A stretch of DNA of 64,000 nt, from NCBI GenBank assembly GCA_964433675.1, contig CAYSSJ010000014.1, positions 1 to 64,000 on the forward strand. Direction: 5' to 3'. The notes under the pieces were generated by a model. It was given only the letters and a program-made list of their open reading frames with translations. It made no database searches and was not told the DNA's origin. Below are positions 25,960 through 35,102 of this stretch, one piece after another (the stretch's first letter is position 1; the number at the start of each line of letters is the position of its first letter). A program made the position numbers and the translations under genes. The DNA is from CAYSSJ01 sp964433675 (GTDB taxonomy: Bacteria > Cloacimonadota > Cloacimonadia > Cloacimonadales > TCS61).

Positions 25960-26070
25960 CTGTACCTCCAATATTTCTTTTTGGGATATGGACGCAATTG
26001 GCAGGTTTGCTGTCAATTATTTTTCTGCGTTTTTTATAAAAATTCGCTCTGAATGCTTGCTAACTCATAT

Positions 26071-27063
26071 TCAGATATTCATCTTGTCTCGTTTGATTAA
26101 TTCGATGCAAGTATCCACAACTTTTTCATCGTATAAAGTGCCTTTGTTATTTTGCAGCTCATTTATTGCTTCTTTCAACCCCAAAGAGGGACGGTAAGGT
26201 CTATTATTAACCATTGCTTCGATGACATCGGAAACGCATAATATCCGTGCTTCCAACATTATCTCTTCACCTTTGAGCCCGAAAGGATAACCGGAGCCAT
26301 CCAGCTTTTCGTGATGTTGGAGAATAATATCGGCTATAGGCCAATTGAAATCGATATCTTTTATGATCGAATAACCAATTTTGGGATGATTGCGGATCAT
26401 CATCCGATCTTTATCTGAAAGTTTGTTCGAATTATTCAAAACTGATATGGGAATATGTATTTTACCGATATCATGAAGCATAGCCGCGAATGTAACCGCA
26501 TCAATTTTCTCTTGGGGCAGATTCATCTCGGTAGCAATCAGATTGGAGAGATCGCTTACTCGCCTTTGATGTCCGGCTGTGTAAGAATCTCTCATCTCGA
26601 TAGCTAAAACTAATGCATTGATCGTCTGTTCCAACACCTTGCTTAATCTATGGTGGCTTTGAGATAAGCGCTTTTCAACATTGTGTTTGTACAATGCCAT
26701 CTCTATGTTAGCACGCAGTTCCCTGTCGTTAAACGGTTTGATAAGATATCCATACGGCTCGGTCACTGTCGCTCGTTGAAGAGTCTCAGTGTCTGAGTAT
26801 GCTGTCATATAAACCACAGGTAAATCAAACTGCTTATTGATCTTTTCAGTTAACTGAATACCATTGTAAATCCCGCTTAGCACTATATCCATCAAAACGA
26901 GATCCGGTTCTTTCTGTTTGATCAATTCCAATGCTTGCGTAGCATCTTCTGCTATACCGATTATTTCATACTTGAATTTCTGCAATGTTTGCTTGATGTC
27001 TTCAGCAACTATTTTTTCATCTTCGACAATTAATATCTTTTTTTCCATTTTGCAAAAATCCAT
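26071..27063 (-). CDS. Response regulator with HD-GYP output domain
   Basis: 330 residues. Receiver domain (about 6-125) with ILIVEDEK, phospho-acceptor Asp in LVLMDIVLSG and the Lys in GYLIKPF. After a short coiled linker comes an HD-GYP domain with MLHDIGKIHIP, RNHPKIGYSII, LQHHEKLDGSGYPFGLKGEEI (shown in part: HHEKLDGSGYP). HD-GYP proteins usually degrade cyclic di-GMP. Start is either 27063 or the ATG five codons on. No partner sensor kinase is adjacent. Confidence 0.92.
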   Translation of the reverse strand: MDFCKMEKKILIVEDEKIVAEDIKQTLQKFKYEIIGIAEDATQALELIKQKEPDLVLMDIVLSGIYNGIQLTEKINKQFDLPVVYMTAYSDTETLQRATVTEPYGYLIKPFNDRELRANIEMALYKHNVEKRLSQSHHRLSKVLEQTINALVLAIEMRDSYTAGHQRRVSDLSNLIATEMNLPQEKIDAVTFAAMLHDIGKIHIPISVLNNSNKLSDKDRMMIRNHPKIGYSIIKDIDFNWPIADIILQHHEKLDGSGYPFGLKGEEIMLEARILCVSDVIEAMVNNRPYRPSLGLKEAINELQNNKGTLYDEKVVDTCIELIKRDKMNI

Positions 27064-27242
27064 CCTTTCCTGCTGCTATATTCAGATTATCAATCATATA
27101 AATCAGCTCCCAGTGCACTTTTGATAATCATGTATGACAAATGACATAATAATAAAAGCGAAATAAAACACAAGTAATTTATATGCTTAGCGAAAAAAAA
27201 ATCAAAAAAACTCAAAAAGTTCTTGACTAACATAACCGAGAA

Positions 27243-27287
27243 CTCACATTTGACTCAGATTTTCTCAAAAAATCTCAAAATTTCTCA
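27243..27287. promoter_or_regulatory. Candidate MraZ operator: five phased CTCA boxes
   Basis: CTCA (TGAG on the minus strand) occurs at 27243, 27254, 27264, 27274 and 27284, i.e. at 11, 10, 10 and 10 bp intervals, with a further copy at 27211. E. coli MraZ binds three TGGGN repeats also at 10-bp period upstream of its own gene. The boxes end 26 bases before the mraZ ATG. The core sequence differs from E. coli, so this is inference from position and phasing. Confidence 0.6.
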
Positions 27288-27312
27288 ACGAAGGTTGAGG
27301 AGAGGAGAAGAT

Positions 27313-27759
27313 ATGTCGGGTGAGTTTTTGGGTAAGCACACAAATGCGGTGAACAAGAGCAAATGGATAACCATACCGGCTCAGTTCAAGAAAAAATTCA
27401 GTCCTGCAGCTAAGCAGACGGTTATAGTTACTATCGGTCCGCAGCGCACCATTGCCATATATCCATTGGATAATTGGAACAAGTTAATGCTCGACAAAAA
27501 CAATTCAGACGATGCCCGACAGAAAGAATTCATTCAGAAGCTCCGTTTCTGGGTTAGAGGTGAAGAAAAGATGGAAACCAACGGCAGGATCAAGTTGGAC
27601 GAAGATCATCTTAAGATCGCTGGTATAGATAAAAGAGTAACTATAGTAGGCAATGGGACATTCATGACTGTATGGAATCCTGATCGATATGAAGAATATA
27701 GCAAGAAAATGTTGGAAGATTTCCAAGACAAATTTGATGAAATGGATTATCAGATATGA
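27313..27759 (+). CDS. mraZ: Transcriptional regulator MraZ
   Basis: 148 residues with two SpoVT/AbrB-like halves: GKHTNAVNKSKWITIPAQFK and TNGRIKLDEDHLKIAGI. It autoregulates the dcw cluster in E. coli. Start at 27313 behind GAGGAGAGGAG; the longer frame from 27223 crosses the operator repeats and is rejected. First gene of the cluster, overlapping rsmH by four bases. Confidence 0.93.
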   Translation: MSGEFLGKHTNAVNKSKWITIPAQFKKKFSPAAKQTVIVTIGPQRTIAIYPLDNWNKLMLDKNNSDDARQKEFIQKLRFWVRGEEKMETNGRIKLDEDHLKIAGIDKRVTIVGNGTFMTVWNPDRYEEYSKKMLEDFQDKFDEMDYQI

Positions 27760-28688
27760 AAACTTTCCACAAGGGTATCATGACCAATGAGATCATCGAG
27801 AACATGAATATTCGTGATGCTGGTATTTATGTCGATGCCACACTGGGTGGAGGTGATCATACCAAAGCCTTGTTGGAGAGTAACAAAACCATCAAAGTCT
27901 ATGCTTTTGATCGAGACCAGAATGCGATTGATTTCGCCAAAGAGGATTTGCAAAAGTATTTGGATCGTTTAACAATTCTCAAATCAAATTTTAGAGATCT
28001 ACGCACATGCTTAGCACTAAATAAAGTAAGTAAAATCGATGGTATTATTTTCGATTTGGGCGTTTCCAGCCATCAGATAGACAATTCCGCTCGTGGATTT
28101 AGTTTCGAACAAGATGGCAAACTTGATATGAGAATGGATCGTGAAGAGAAGAATACTGCCGCTGACATTATCAATAAATACTCTTATGAAGAATTGCGAG
28201 ACATTTTCTATTCTTATGGGCAGGAAAGGGAATCAAACAAAATAGCCGGAGCGGTAATCCGTGCTCGGCAGATAAAACCTATAGTCACAACAGCCGAGCT
28301 TTCCAAGCTCATAGATGAATCCACCAATTCTCCCAAAAAGATCAAAGCGAAAGCAAGGATATTTCAGGCATTACGTATTTATGTAAATCGTGAATTCGAA
28401 TCTATCCAACAAGCAATTCTCGATTCGGTAAAGATCCTGAACCAACACGGTCGTATAGCTGTCATTAGTTATCACAGTCTCGAGGATAGGCTGATAAAGC
28501 ATTTCTTCATCGAGGAGACAAAAGATTGTGTCTGTCCGCCGGGATTTCCCAAATGTATCTGTGATAAAAAATCAAGACTCGAGATCATCACCAAAAAACC
28601 GATAACCCCAAGCGAGCAAGAGATCGAAGCTAATCCTCGCGCTCGCAGTGCAAAACTCAGAATAGCCGAACGTAAGGAGGTCTTATGA
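27756..28688 (+). CDS. rsmH: 16S rRNA (cytosine-1402-N4)-methyltransferase
   Basis: 310 residues. Family motifs: the N-terminal YVDATLGGGDHTKALLE, FDRDQNAIDFA, GIIFDLGVSSHQID, RGFSFEQDGKLDMRMD and the C-terminal VISYHSLEDRLIKHFF. Methylates the ribosomal decoding centre. Overlaps both neighbours by four bases, the standard dcw position. Confidence 0.97.
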   Translation: MKTFHKGIMTNEIIENMNIRDAGIYVDATLGGGDHTKALLESNKTIKVYAFDRDQNAIDFAKEDLQKYLDRLTILKSNFRDLRTCLALNKVSKIDGIIFDLGVSSHQIDNSARGFSFEQDGKLDMRMDREEKNTAADIINKYSYEELRDIFYSYGQERESNKIAGAVIRARQIKPIVTTAELSKLIDESTNSPKKIKAKARIFQALRIYVNREFESIQQAILDSVKILNQHGRIAVISYHSLEDRLIKHFFIEETKDCVCPPGFPKCICDKKSRLEIITKKPITPSEQEIEANPRARSAKLRIAERKEVL

Positions 28689-29017
28689 AAAAATTGGCAC
28701 TTGTTGCTCTGGTTATTATAGTTGCGATTTTCTCTCATTACTACAATAAGCATGTTATTCTCCACAGTTCAAGACAGTTGGACAAAATGAACACCGAAAT
28801 CTATTCTCTCAAAGAGATCAATCTGGAATTGCTGAACCAAAATTTCGACCTCAAGGCTCATTCTCGCATAGTGCATCTCGCTAAAACAAGACTTGAGATG
28901 ATACCAATCCAAAAGGAGAATACCACTATTGTCAGCATTGATAATGCAACTAAAAAGTACTATTTGATCGATTACTTCATCCCATCAGCGGAAGCGATTA
29001 CCAGTCGTTATCACTAA
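28685..29017 (+). CDS. ftsL: FtsL-like division protein
   Basis: 110 residues: one N-terminal transmembrane helix (ALVALVIIVAIFSHYY) then a coiled-coil segment (QLDKMNTEIYSLKEINLELL) and LAKTRLEMIPIQKENT, the bitopic FtsL/DivIC layout. FtsL sequences diverge widely, so the call relies on topology and its position between rsmH and ftsI. Confidence 0.8.
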   Translation: MKKLALVALVIIVAIFSHYYNKHVILHSSRQLDKMNTEIYSLKEINLELLNQNFDLKAHSRIVHLAKTRLEMIPIQKENTTIVSIDNATKKYYLIDYFIPSAEAITSRYH

Positions 29018-29038
29018 AATGACTTCTGGGAGTACCCG

Positions 29039-31198
29039 GTGAAGAAGCGGTTGAATTCTTTCCTGCTCATAAATGGGATCGTTTTGCTGTTTTGGCTGGG
29101 ATGTCTCTTCGCTGTTCAATTTCTCGATCCCTATAATTTGTCTGATGTCGCCAATTTACGCCCGAAACCTCATAAAGAGATTATCATTCCCAATCGTGGT
29201 AATATCTACGATCGAAATAACAAACTCTTGGTCAGTTCTATCCGTTTGTATCAGTTGGATATCGATATGCATCTCTTCAGACGGGCTGCTAATCGTCAGG
29301 AAAGAGAGCTCACCGCTCTGATCAATGAAGCTGCTCGAATAATCGCAGATAACTCCGATCTAAGTTTCGCTTTTGTTAAAAACAGAATGCAACCTGATCG
29401 CTCCAGTGTATATATAGCAGATAGTTTCACAGAATCGCAGATAGCTCGGATAAGATCGGCTTTCAGAGAGGCTAGCCTTCCTGCTCCGAAAGATACTTTC
29501 AGTAAAATAAGGCGTGTATATCCCCATGACAAATTAGCAGCAAGAATAATCGGTTCTACAAACGAGAATGTACCCACAGCCTCCAATCAGTTATATTCAT
29601 TGAATGGAATCCGTGGTTTGGAAGCAACTTATGACGAATTACTTACTGGCAAATATGGCTGGGAAGAACGGATAAATGATGCTCACAATAATAAGATCCC
29701 CAAAACAACACTCCAAAAGCGGGAAGTTCAACATGGTCACTCTTTAGTTCTCACTCTGGACGCTCAAATACAAGAAATGTTGGAGAATTCTCTACAAAAC
29801 GGGTTGACCCGCTACGATGCCAAACATGCGATGGGCATAATAATGGAGGCAAATACCGGTGAGGTCGTTGCTATGGCAGGATTGGCGAAAGACGATAAAT
29901 TCCGTTCTGCCAATGAACTGAGATCGCTTCCCAATCTTCCGGTATCATTCTTATTCGAACCAGGTTCTACCATGAAGCCGATCACCGCTTTATTAGCTTT
30001 GGAAAAAAACTTACTCTCTCCTACCGATAAAATGGATTGTACCAAATATACTATGGATAACCGTGTCATCAAAGATGATCATGATTATGAGAAACTAACT
30101 CTGCGCGATATTATTGCCTATTCCAGCAATGTCGGGATCAGTAGATTGGTAGAGAAAGTCGGTAGTCAATCTTTGTATGATAGAATGGTAGAGATGGGTT
30201 TTGGACATACCAGCGGTTCTAATCTCTCAGGTGAGATAGCGGGTACTTTTCGTCAACTTCGAGATTGGCAAGGGTTTTCCTTGCATTCCCTATCTTTTGG
30301 TCACGAGATCTCTGTTACCACACTCCAGCTTGCCACTGCCTATTGCGCTATAGCCAGCCGTGGAAAAGTACTCAGACCATACATCGTACGCGAGATAAGA
30401 GATGCGAATGATAAGATAGTGAGACAGAACTCACCCAGAGTTGTACGGAAGATTTCCCAACCGGCAGCACTTGACACACTCAGCTCTTATCTGCAAAGTG
30501 TGGTTGATTACGGAACTGCTACCGGAACAAGATTAAATTACATTAATATAGCCGGAAAGACAGGTACAGCAGAGAAAATTATCGATGGAGAATATTCCAA
30601 GGAAAAATATACCTCCATTTTTGCTGGTTTTTTCCCGGTGGATTCTCCAAAATATGTGGTTGTAATCGTAATCGATGAACCAATGTATGAAAACTATTAC
30701 TACTATGCTTCTATGTCTGCCGTTCCGACATTTAAAGAGCTCGTTACAAATATCATTAGTTTGCCAAGCAATACTCTTTTGGCAGATATTAGTCGTTCTC
30801 GACATGATTTCGTCTCTATGCCGGATGTTACAGGCAAATCTATAGAACAGGTGAGAAAAGCACTCGGGAAGAAAAATATTCATTATCAATTCATTATTCA
30901 GGATAGCTCTGCTACGGCTATCATTCAATATCCCCAAGCAGATGTCTCTTTTGATCGGGCTGAGACAGCTGTCGTGATATTCGGTCAACCTAAGCAGACT
31001 GAGTCTGTCGCTTCTCAGAAAACATTAGATCCCAAAATGCCCTCGCTGGTCGGATTACCTCTGCGAAAAGCGCTCAAAGAAGCACAAAAGAGAAACATCA
31101 GATTAGTGGTGAACGGTAATGGAATTGTCTATGAACAATCGATCAAAGTAGGTACTCAAACAGATTATGGTGAAATATGTTATGTAAAAGCAAGATAA
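29039..31198 (+). CDS. ftsI: Penicillin-binding protein, FtsI/PBP3 type, with PASTA domains
   Basis: 719 residues. Septal transpeptidase. N-terminal membrane anchor, dimerisation domain starting IIIPNRGNIYDRN, then transpeptidase motifs: SxxK in FEPGSTMKPITAL, SxN in YSSNVGISRL and KTGTAEK. Two PASTA-like domains follow from about residue 595 (MPDVTGKSIEQVRKALGKK and MPSLVGLPLRKALKEAQ), as in SpoVD-type enzymes. GTG start at 29039 behind GGGAG. Its end overlaps murE-murF by 22 bases. Confidence 0.95.
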   Translation: MKKRLNSFLLINGIVLLFWLGCLFAVQFLDPYNLSDVANLRPKPHKEIIIPNRGNIYDRNNKLLVSSIRLYQLDIDMHLFRRAANRQERELTALINEAARIIADNSDLSFAFVKNRMQPDRSSVYIADSFTESQIARIRSAFREASLPAPKDTFSKIRRVYPHDKLAARIIGSTNENVPTASNQLYSLNGIRGLEATYDELLTGKYGWEERINDAHNNKIPKTTLQKREVQHGHSLVLTLDAQIQEMLENSLQNGLTRYDAKHAMGIIMEANTGEVVAMAGLAKDDKFRSANELRSLPNLPVSFLFEPGSTMKPITALLALEKNLLSPTDKMDCTKYTMDNRVIKDDHDYEKLTLRDIIAYSSNVGISRLVEKVGSQSLYDRMVEMGFGHTSGSNLSGEIAGTFRQLRDWQGFSLHSLSFGHEISVTTLQLATAYCAIASRGKVLRPYIVREIRDANDKIVRQNSPRVVRKISQPAALDTLSSYLQSVVDYGTATGTRLNYINIAGKTGTAEKIIDGEYSKEKYTSIFAGFFPVDSPKYVVVIVIDEPMYENYYYYASMSAVPTFKELVTNIISLPSNTLLADISRSRHDFVSMPDVTGKSIEQVRKALGKKNIHYQFIIQDSSATAIIQYPQADVSFDRAETAVVIFGQPKQTESVASQKTLDPKMPSLVGLPLRKALKEAQKRNIRLVVNGNGIVYEQSIKVGTQTDYGEICYVKAR

Positions 31199-33975
31199 AA
31201 GAAATTATCGCAGAGCTGAAAGAAGAAGCTCTTTTCATCGAAGCACTGAACTGCGAATCAGAAAGCGTAGTATCCGGTATCTATACTGACTCCAGAAAAG
31301 TTACGCCAAATAGTATGTTTGTCTGCATAAAAGGTTTTCAGGCTGATGGTCACCAATATATCCCGCAAGCTGTGCAAAAAGGCTGTTCTCTAATTGTAGC
31401 GGGAAAGCATATCGATACCGATATCGCTACCATCAGAGTAAACAACACCAGAAAGGCAGCTGCCGTTTTAGCCAGATTGTTTTATCAAGACCCGAGCAAT
31501 GATTTCACTCTGATCGGCGTTACTGGAACAAATGGCAAGACTACTATTACACAACTGATTCAACTTATTATCCGCCAAGCCGGCTATGATTGTGCTACTA
31601 TCGGAACGTTGGGTTATACTATCAACGACAAAACTTATCGAATAGATAGAACTACTCCCGATATTGTGGAGCTAAACTCCATATTAGCTGAATTTAAAAA
31701 ACGCAAGATTCCTTTCGTCATAATGGAAGTCTCCTCTCATGCACTTACTTTGGATCGGGTTTATGGATTGAAGTTTGACTATGCAATTTTTACAAACCTA
31801 TCCCACGATCATCTTGATTTTCACAAATCAATGCAGGAATATGGTAACGCAAAAAGCCTACTCTTTAACTATCTGGAGCAAAACAATGGCACTGCTATCA
31901 TAAACTGTGATGATGAGTATGGTAAAAAGATACGACATATGATAAGTTGTCCGACTATCGGCATCTCGTTCTCAACAGCTGAGGTAGTGATTGATAATAT
32001 CCAAACTGATTTTGGATTTAGTGAGTTCGATCTAAAACAGGAGAATTATGCGAGACATTTCAAAACTCAATTAATCGGTAGGCACAATATATTCAATGTG
32101 ACTGCTGCGATAGTGACAATCAGAAATCTTCTTCCTGATATGAAGCCGGAGACCATCGCGAAATATTTGGAGCAAATAAAACCGATCGACGGGCGTTTAT
32201 CGAAGGTAGAAAACTATCGAAACATCGGTATCTACATAGATTATGCCCATACTCCGCATGCCCTTGAGAATGTACTTTCGACTCTGAATACACTAAAAAA
32301 ACGACGACTGATCTCTCTGTTCGGAGCCGGTGGCAACAGGGACAGAGGTAAACGTCCCAAAATGATGAAAGCTGCGCTCGAATATTCCGATCTGATTATC
32401 ATTACAAACGACAACCCGCGTCATGAAGATCCTGCCAAAATCATAGCCGATATCTTAGATAAGCAAAGTATAGATAAACCATATTGGATAATACGTGATC
32501 GTAAATTGGCAATCCGAACGGCTATCAGACTGGCATGTGAGGAGGATATACTTCTTATTGCCGGCAAAGGACATGAGAAATATCAAGAGATCGGCGACAA
32601 TAAATTACCGTTTAACGATGCGGAAATCGCAGAGGATGAATTAGCAGAAAAAGACTCTCCGAATCGGACAAATCTCGATATCCCGTTGGATCTGCTTATG
32701 GTAAAAACTCTTTTTTGCAAAGATATAGCCCACTGTAAGGAGCGATATTTTACCGAAATATCGACCGATTCACGCACCATTGGTGAAAATGCTTTATTCA
32801 TTGCTATCGAAGGCGAAAACTATGACGGACACAATTTTGTTAGAGATATCTTGAAACATGAGAACTGCCATGCTATAGTCCACAAAGAAATATCAAATTA
32901 TTCTCAAAATACTATAAAAGTAGATAATACAATATCCGCTTTAGGTAAACTCGCCAACAGTTATAGAAAGCTGTTTGATATACCGATTATCGGCATTACA
33001 GGTAGTGTGGGGAAATCGACTACGAAAGAGTTTGTTTACAATATTTTCTCTCAATTAGCTCCTACTATGAAAACTCATGCTAATGAGAACAACTTGATCG
33101 GAGTGCCTCAAACACTCTTGCGTTTGGATCATACACATCGTTATGCAGTTGTGGAATTGGGCTCCAACCAACCGGGTGAAATACGACAGATGGCTAAGAT
33201 CTCCGCTCCGACTATCGGCATCATAACAGCAGTGTCCGCTTCGCATCTGGAATTTTTGGGAGACATCCAAGGAGTTTACAGAGAAAAAATCGCTCTCTTC
33301 GATGCTGACCCGAAGCTAAGATTTGTGCATGGAGATAATAAACTTCTGCAGAGCCTAAATGCCTTGCAAGTTGGATATTCAAGCAAGTGCGATTATAGGA
33401 TAAGAAATGTTCAGATATCAGAAGATAGTTGTAGTTTCGAACTTAATGATAATAAATACAACATCCCTACACCCTTCGACACCTTCATAATCAATGCAGC
33501 ATTTGCAATTGCTTTGGCTACCGAGATGAATGTGCCCTCCGAAATAATCCAAAATGGGCTGAACCGTAAACTGGAAATCAAGAACCGAATGCAGATCATC
33601 AATGCCGGCACATATACTATCCTCAATGATTGTTACAATGCCAATCCGGATTCCATGAAAGCTGCTATCGGTTTTTGGAGCCGTTTCCAACCTCACAGAC
33701 CACATGTAGCGATCTTGGGAGACATGCTCGAATTAGGAGCATTGACAGAAAAATTGCATCGAGATATTTGGAAATGTTTGAAGAATAAAAAGTATGAATA
33801 TGTGGTAGGTGTAGGTGAATATGCCAAAGAATATCAAGCGGATAAGCATTTTGCAGATGTTGATGCTCTTATCGCATCGCAAATACATCAGTCTTTGCCG
33901 GATAATGCGGTTGTACTCATCAAAGCCTCTCGCGGTATCATGCTGGAAAAAATTGTTGAAAGGTTAATAGTATGA
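31177..33975 (+). CDS. murE/murF: MurE-MurF fusion (two Mur ligases in one protein)
   Basis: 932 residues in one open frame. The first half (about 1-490) is MurE: P-loop GVTGTNGKTTI near residue 115, VSSHAL, and DNPRHEDP at 412, the meso-DAP specificity motif. The second half (about 505-932) is MurF: STDSRTIGENALFIAIEGE, P-loop GITGSVGKSTT near 605, HANENNLIGVPQTLL and NDCYNANPDSM. A short linker (AEKDSPNRTN) joins them. It should add DAP and then D-Ala-D-Ala to the UDP-MurNAc peptide. Start ATG lies within the end of ftsI; ends with a four-base overlap onto mraY. Confidence 0.96.
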   Translation: MLCKSKIKEIIAELKEEALFIEALNCESESVVSGIYTDSRKVTPNSMFVCIKGFQADGHQYIPQAVQKGCSLIVAGKHIDTDIATIRVNNTRKAAAVLARLFYQDPSNDFTLIGVTGTNGKTTITQLIQLIIRQAGYDCATIGTLGYTINDKTYRIDRTTPDIVELNSILAEFKKRKIPFVIMEVSSHALTLDRVYGLKFDYAIFTNLSHDHLDFHKSMQEYGNAKSLLFNYLEQNNGTAIINCDDEYGKKIRHMISCPTIGISFSTAEVVIDNIQTDFGFSEFDLKQENYARHFKTQLIGRHNIFNVTAAIVTIRNLLPDMKPETIAKYLEQIKPIDGRLSKVENYRNIGIYIDYAHTPHALENVLSTLNTLKKRRLISLFGAGGNRDRGKRPKMMKAALEYSDLIIITNDNPRHEDPAKIIADILDKQSIDKPYWIIRDRKLAIRTAIRLACEEDILLIAGKGHEKYQEIGDNKLPFNDAEIAEDELAEKDSPNRTNLDIPLDLLMVKTLFCKDIAHCKERYFTEISTDSRTIGENALFIAIEGENYDGHNFVRDILKHENCHAIVHKEISNYSQNTIKVDNTISALGKLANSYRKLFDIPIIGITGSVGKSTTKEFVYNIFSQLAPTMKTHANENNLIGVPQTLLRLDHTHRYAVVELGSNQPGEIRQMAKISAPTIGIITAVSASHLEFLGDIQGVYREKIALFDADPKLRFVHGDNKLLQSLNALQVGYSSKCDYRIRNVQISEDSCSFELNDNKYNIPTPFDTFIINAAFAIALATEMNVPSEIIQNGLNRKLEIKNRMQIINAGTYTILNDCYNANPDSMKAAIGFWSRFQPHRPHVAILGDMLELGALTEKLHRDIWKCLKNKKYEYVVGVGEYAKEYQADKHFADVDALIASQIHQSLPDNAVVLIKASRGIMLEKIVERLIV

Positions 33976-35096
33976 TCTATCATTTATTGATGCCACTAAT
34001 AAACACCGAAATCTTCGGTTACAATATCTTCAATGTTGTACAGTACATCACCTTCCGGGCTATTGCTGCTTTTATCACAGCACTTGCCTTCGCTCTATTG
34101 ATGGGACCAAAGATCATCCGTATGTTAAAAAAATATCAAGCTGTGGAGACAATCAACGAATATGTGCCTAAATCTCATAGAACAAAAGCGGGTACTCCGA
34201 CAATGGGTGGACTGATAGTCTTATGCGGACTCTTGCTTTCTTCTTTGCTATGGAACAATTTGATCAACAATTATGTACTGATCATGCTTCTCACTACTGT
34301 ATGGTTAGGTGGTATCGGCTTTCTGGATGATTATCTGAAGAATATCCGGCATGTAAAACTGGGACTGATAGCCAAGTATAAGCTCTTAGCACAGATCACT
34401 TTGGGTTTACTGATCGCTTTGTTTCTCTTTATGAGCAATAGTGATCCTATGCATCTCCGGCATATCACTAGTCTCAGCCTCCCCTTTTTCAAAGATACAG
34501 CCATATATCTTGGTTATTTCTTTATTCCTTTTGTTGTTTTTATGATAGTAGGAACTTCCAATGCAGTCAATCTTACTGATGGTCTGGACGGCTTAGCATC
34601 TGGAACAGTTGCTCTCACTGCCTTTGCCCTCGGTGTGATGGCATATATCAAAGGGCATTTCCATATCGCTGACTATCTGAATCTCGAGTTTATTTCGAAT
34701 GCGGGAGAATTGACCATTTTCATAGCGGCATTAATGGGTACTATTCTCGGCTTTCTATGGTATAATATCAAACCGGCTCAGATATTTCTGGGAGACACCG
34801 GCTCGCTTGCTCTCGGCGGGATCTTGGCAGTTTTGGCACTGTTACTTAGAGAAGAGATCTTTTTTGCAATAGTTGGTGGAGTATTTGTGTGGGAGACTTT
34901 ATCTACCATCATTCAGAGATATTATTTCAAATATACCAGAAAAAGAACAGGAGTGGGGAAACGGGTATTCTTATGTGCTCCGGTTCATCATCATTACGAG
35001 CTGAAAGGATTTTCCGAAGAGAAGATAGTGATTCGTTTTTGGATTATCACAGCTTTGCTGGTTGCGATAGGTCTGGCAACGATCAAATTACGGTAG
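33972..35096 (+). CDS. mraY: Phospho-N-acetylmuramoyl-pentapeptide transferase
   Basis: 374 residues, about ten membrane helices. Makes lipid I. Motifs: KAGTPTMGGLI, GFLDDYLKN, NAVNLTDGLDGLASGT, IFLGDTGSLALGG and APVHHHYELKGF. Length slightly above the usual 360. Starts four bases inside murE-murF. Confidence 0.97.
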   Translation: MIYHLLMPLINTEIFGYNIFNVVQYITFRAIAAFITALAFALLMGPKIIRMLKKYQAVETINEYVPKSHRTKAGTPTMGGLIVLCGLLLSSLLWNNLINNYVLIMLLTTVWLGGIGFLDDYLKNIRHVKLGLIAKYKLLAQITLGLLIALFLFMSNSDPMHLRHITSLSLPFFKDTAIYLGYFFIPFVVFMIVGTSNAVNLTDGLDGLASGTVALTAFALGVMAYIKGHFHIADYLNLEFISNAGELTIFIAALMGTILGFLWYNIKPAQIFLGDTGSLALGGILAVLALLLREEIFFAIVGGVFVWETLSTIIQRYYFKYTRKRTGVGKRVFLCAPVHHHYELKGFSEEKIVIRFWIITALLVAIGLATIKLR

Positions 35097-35102
35097 AGTG
35101 TT

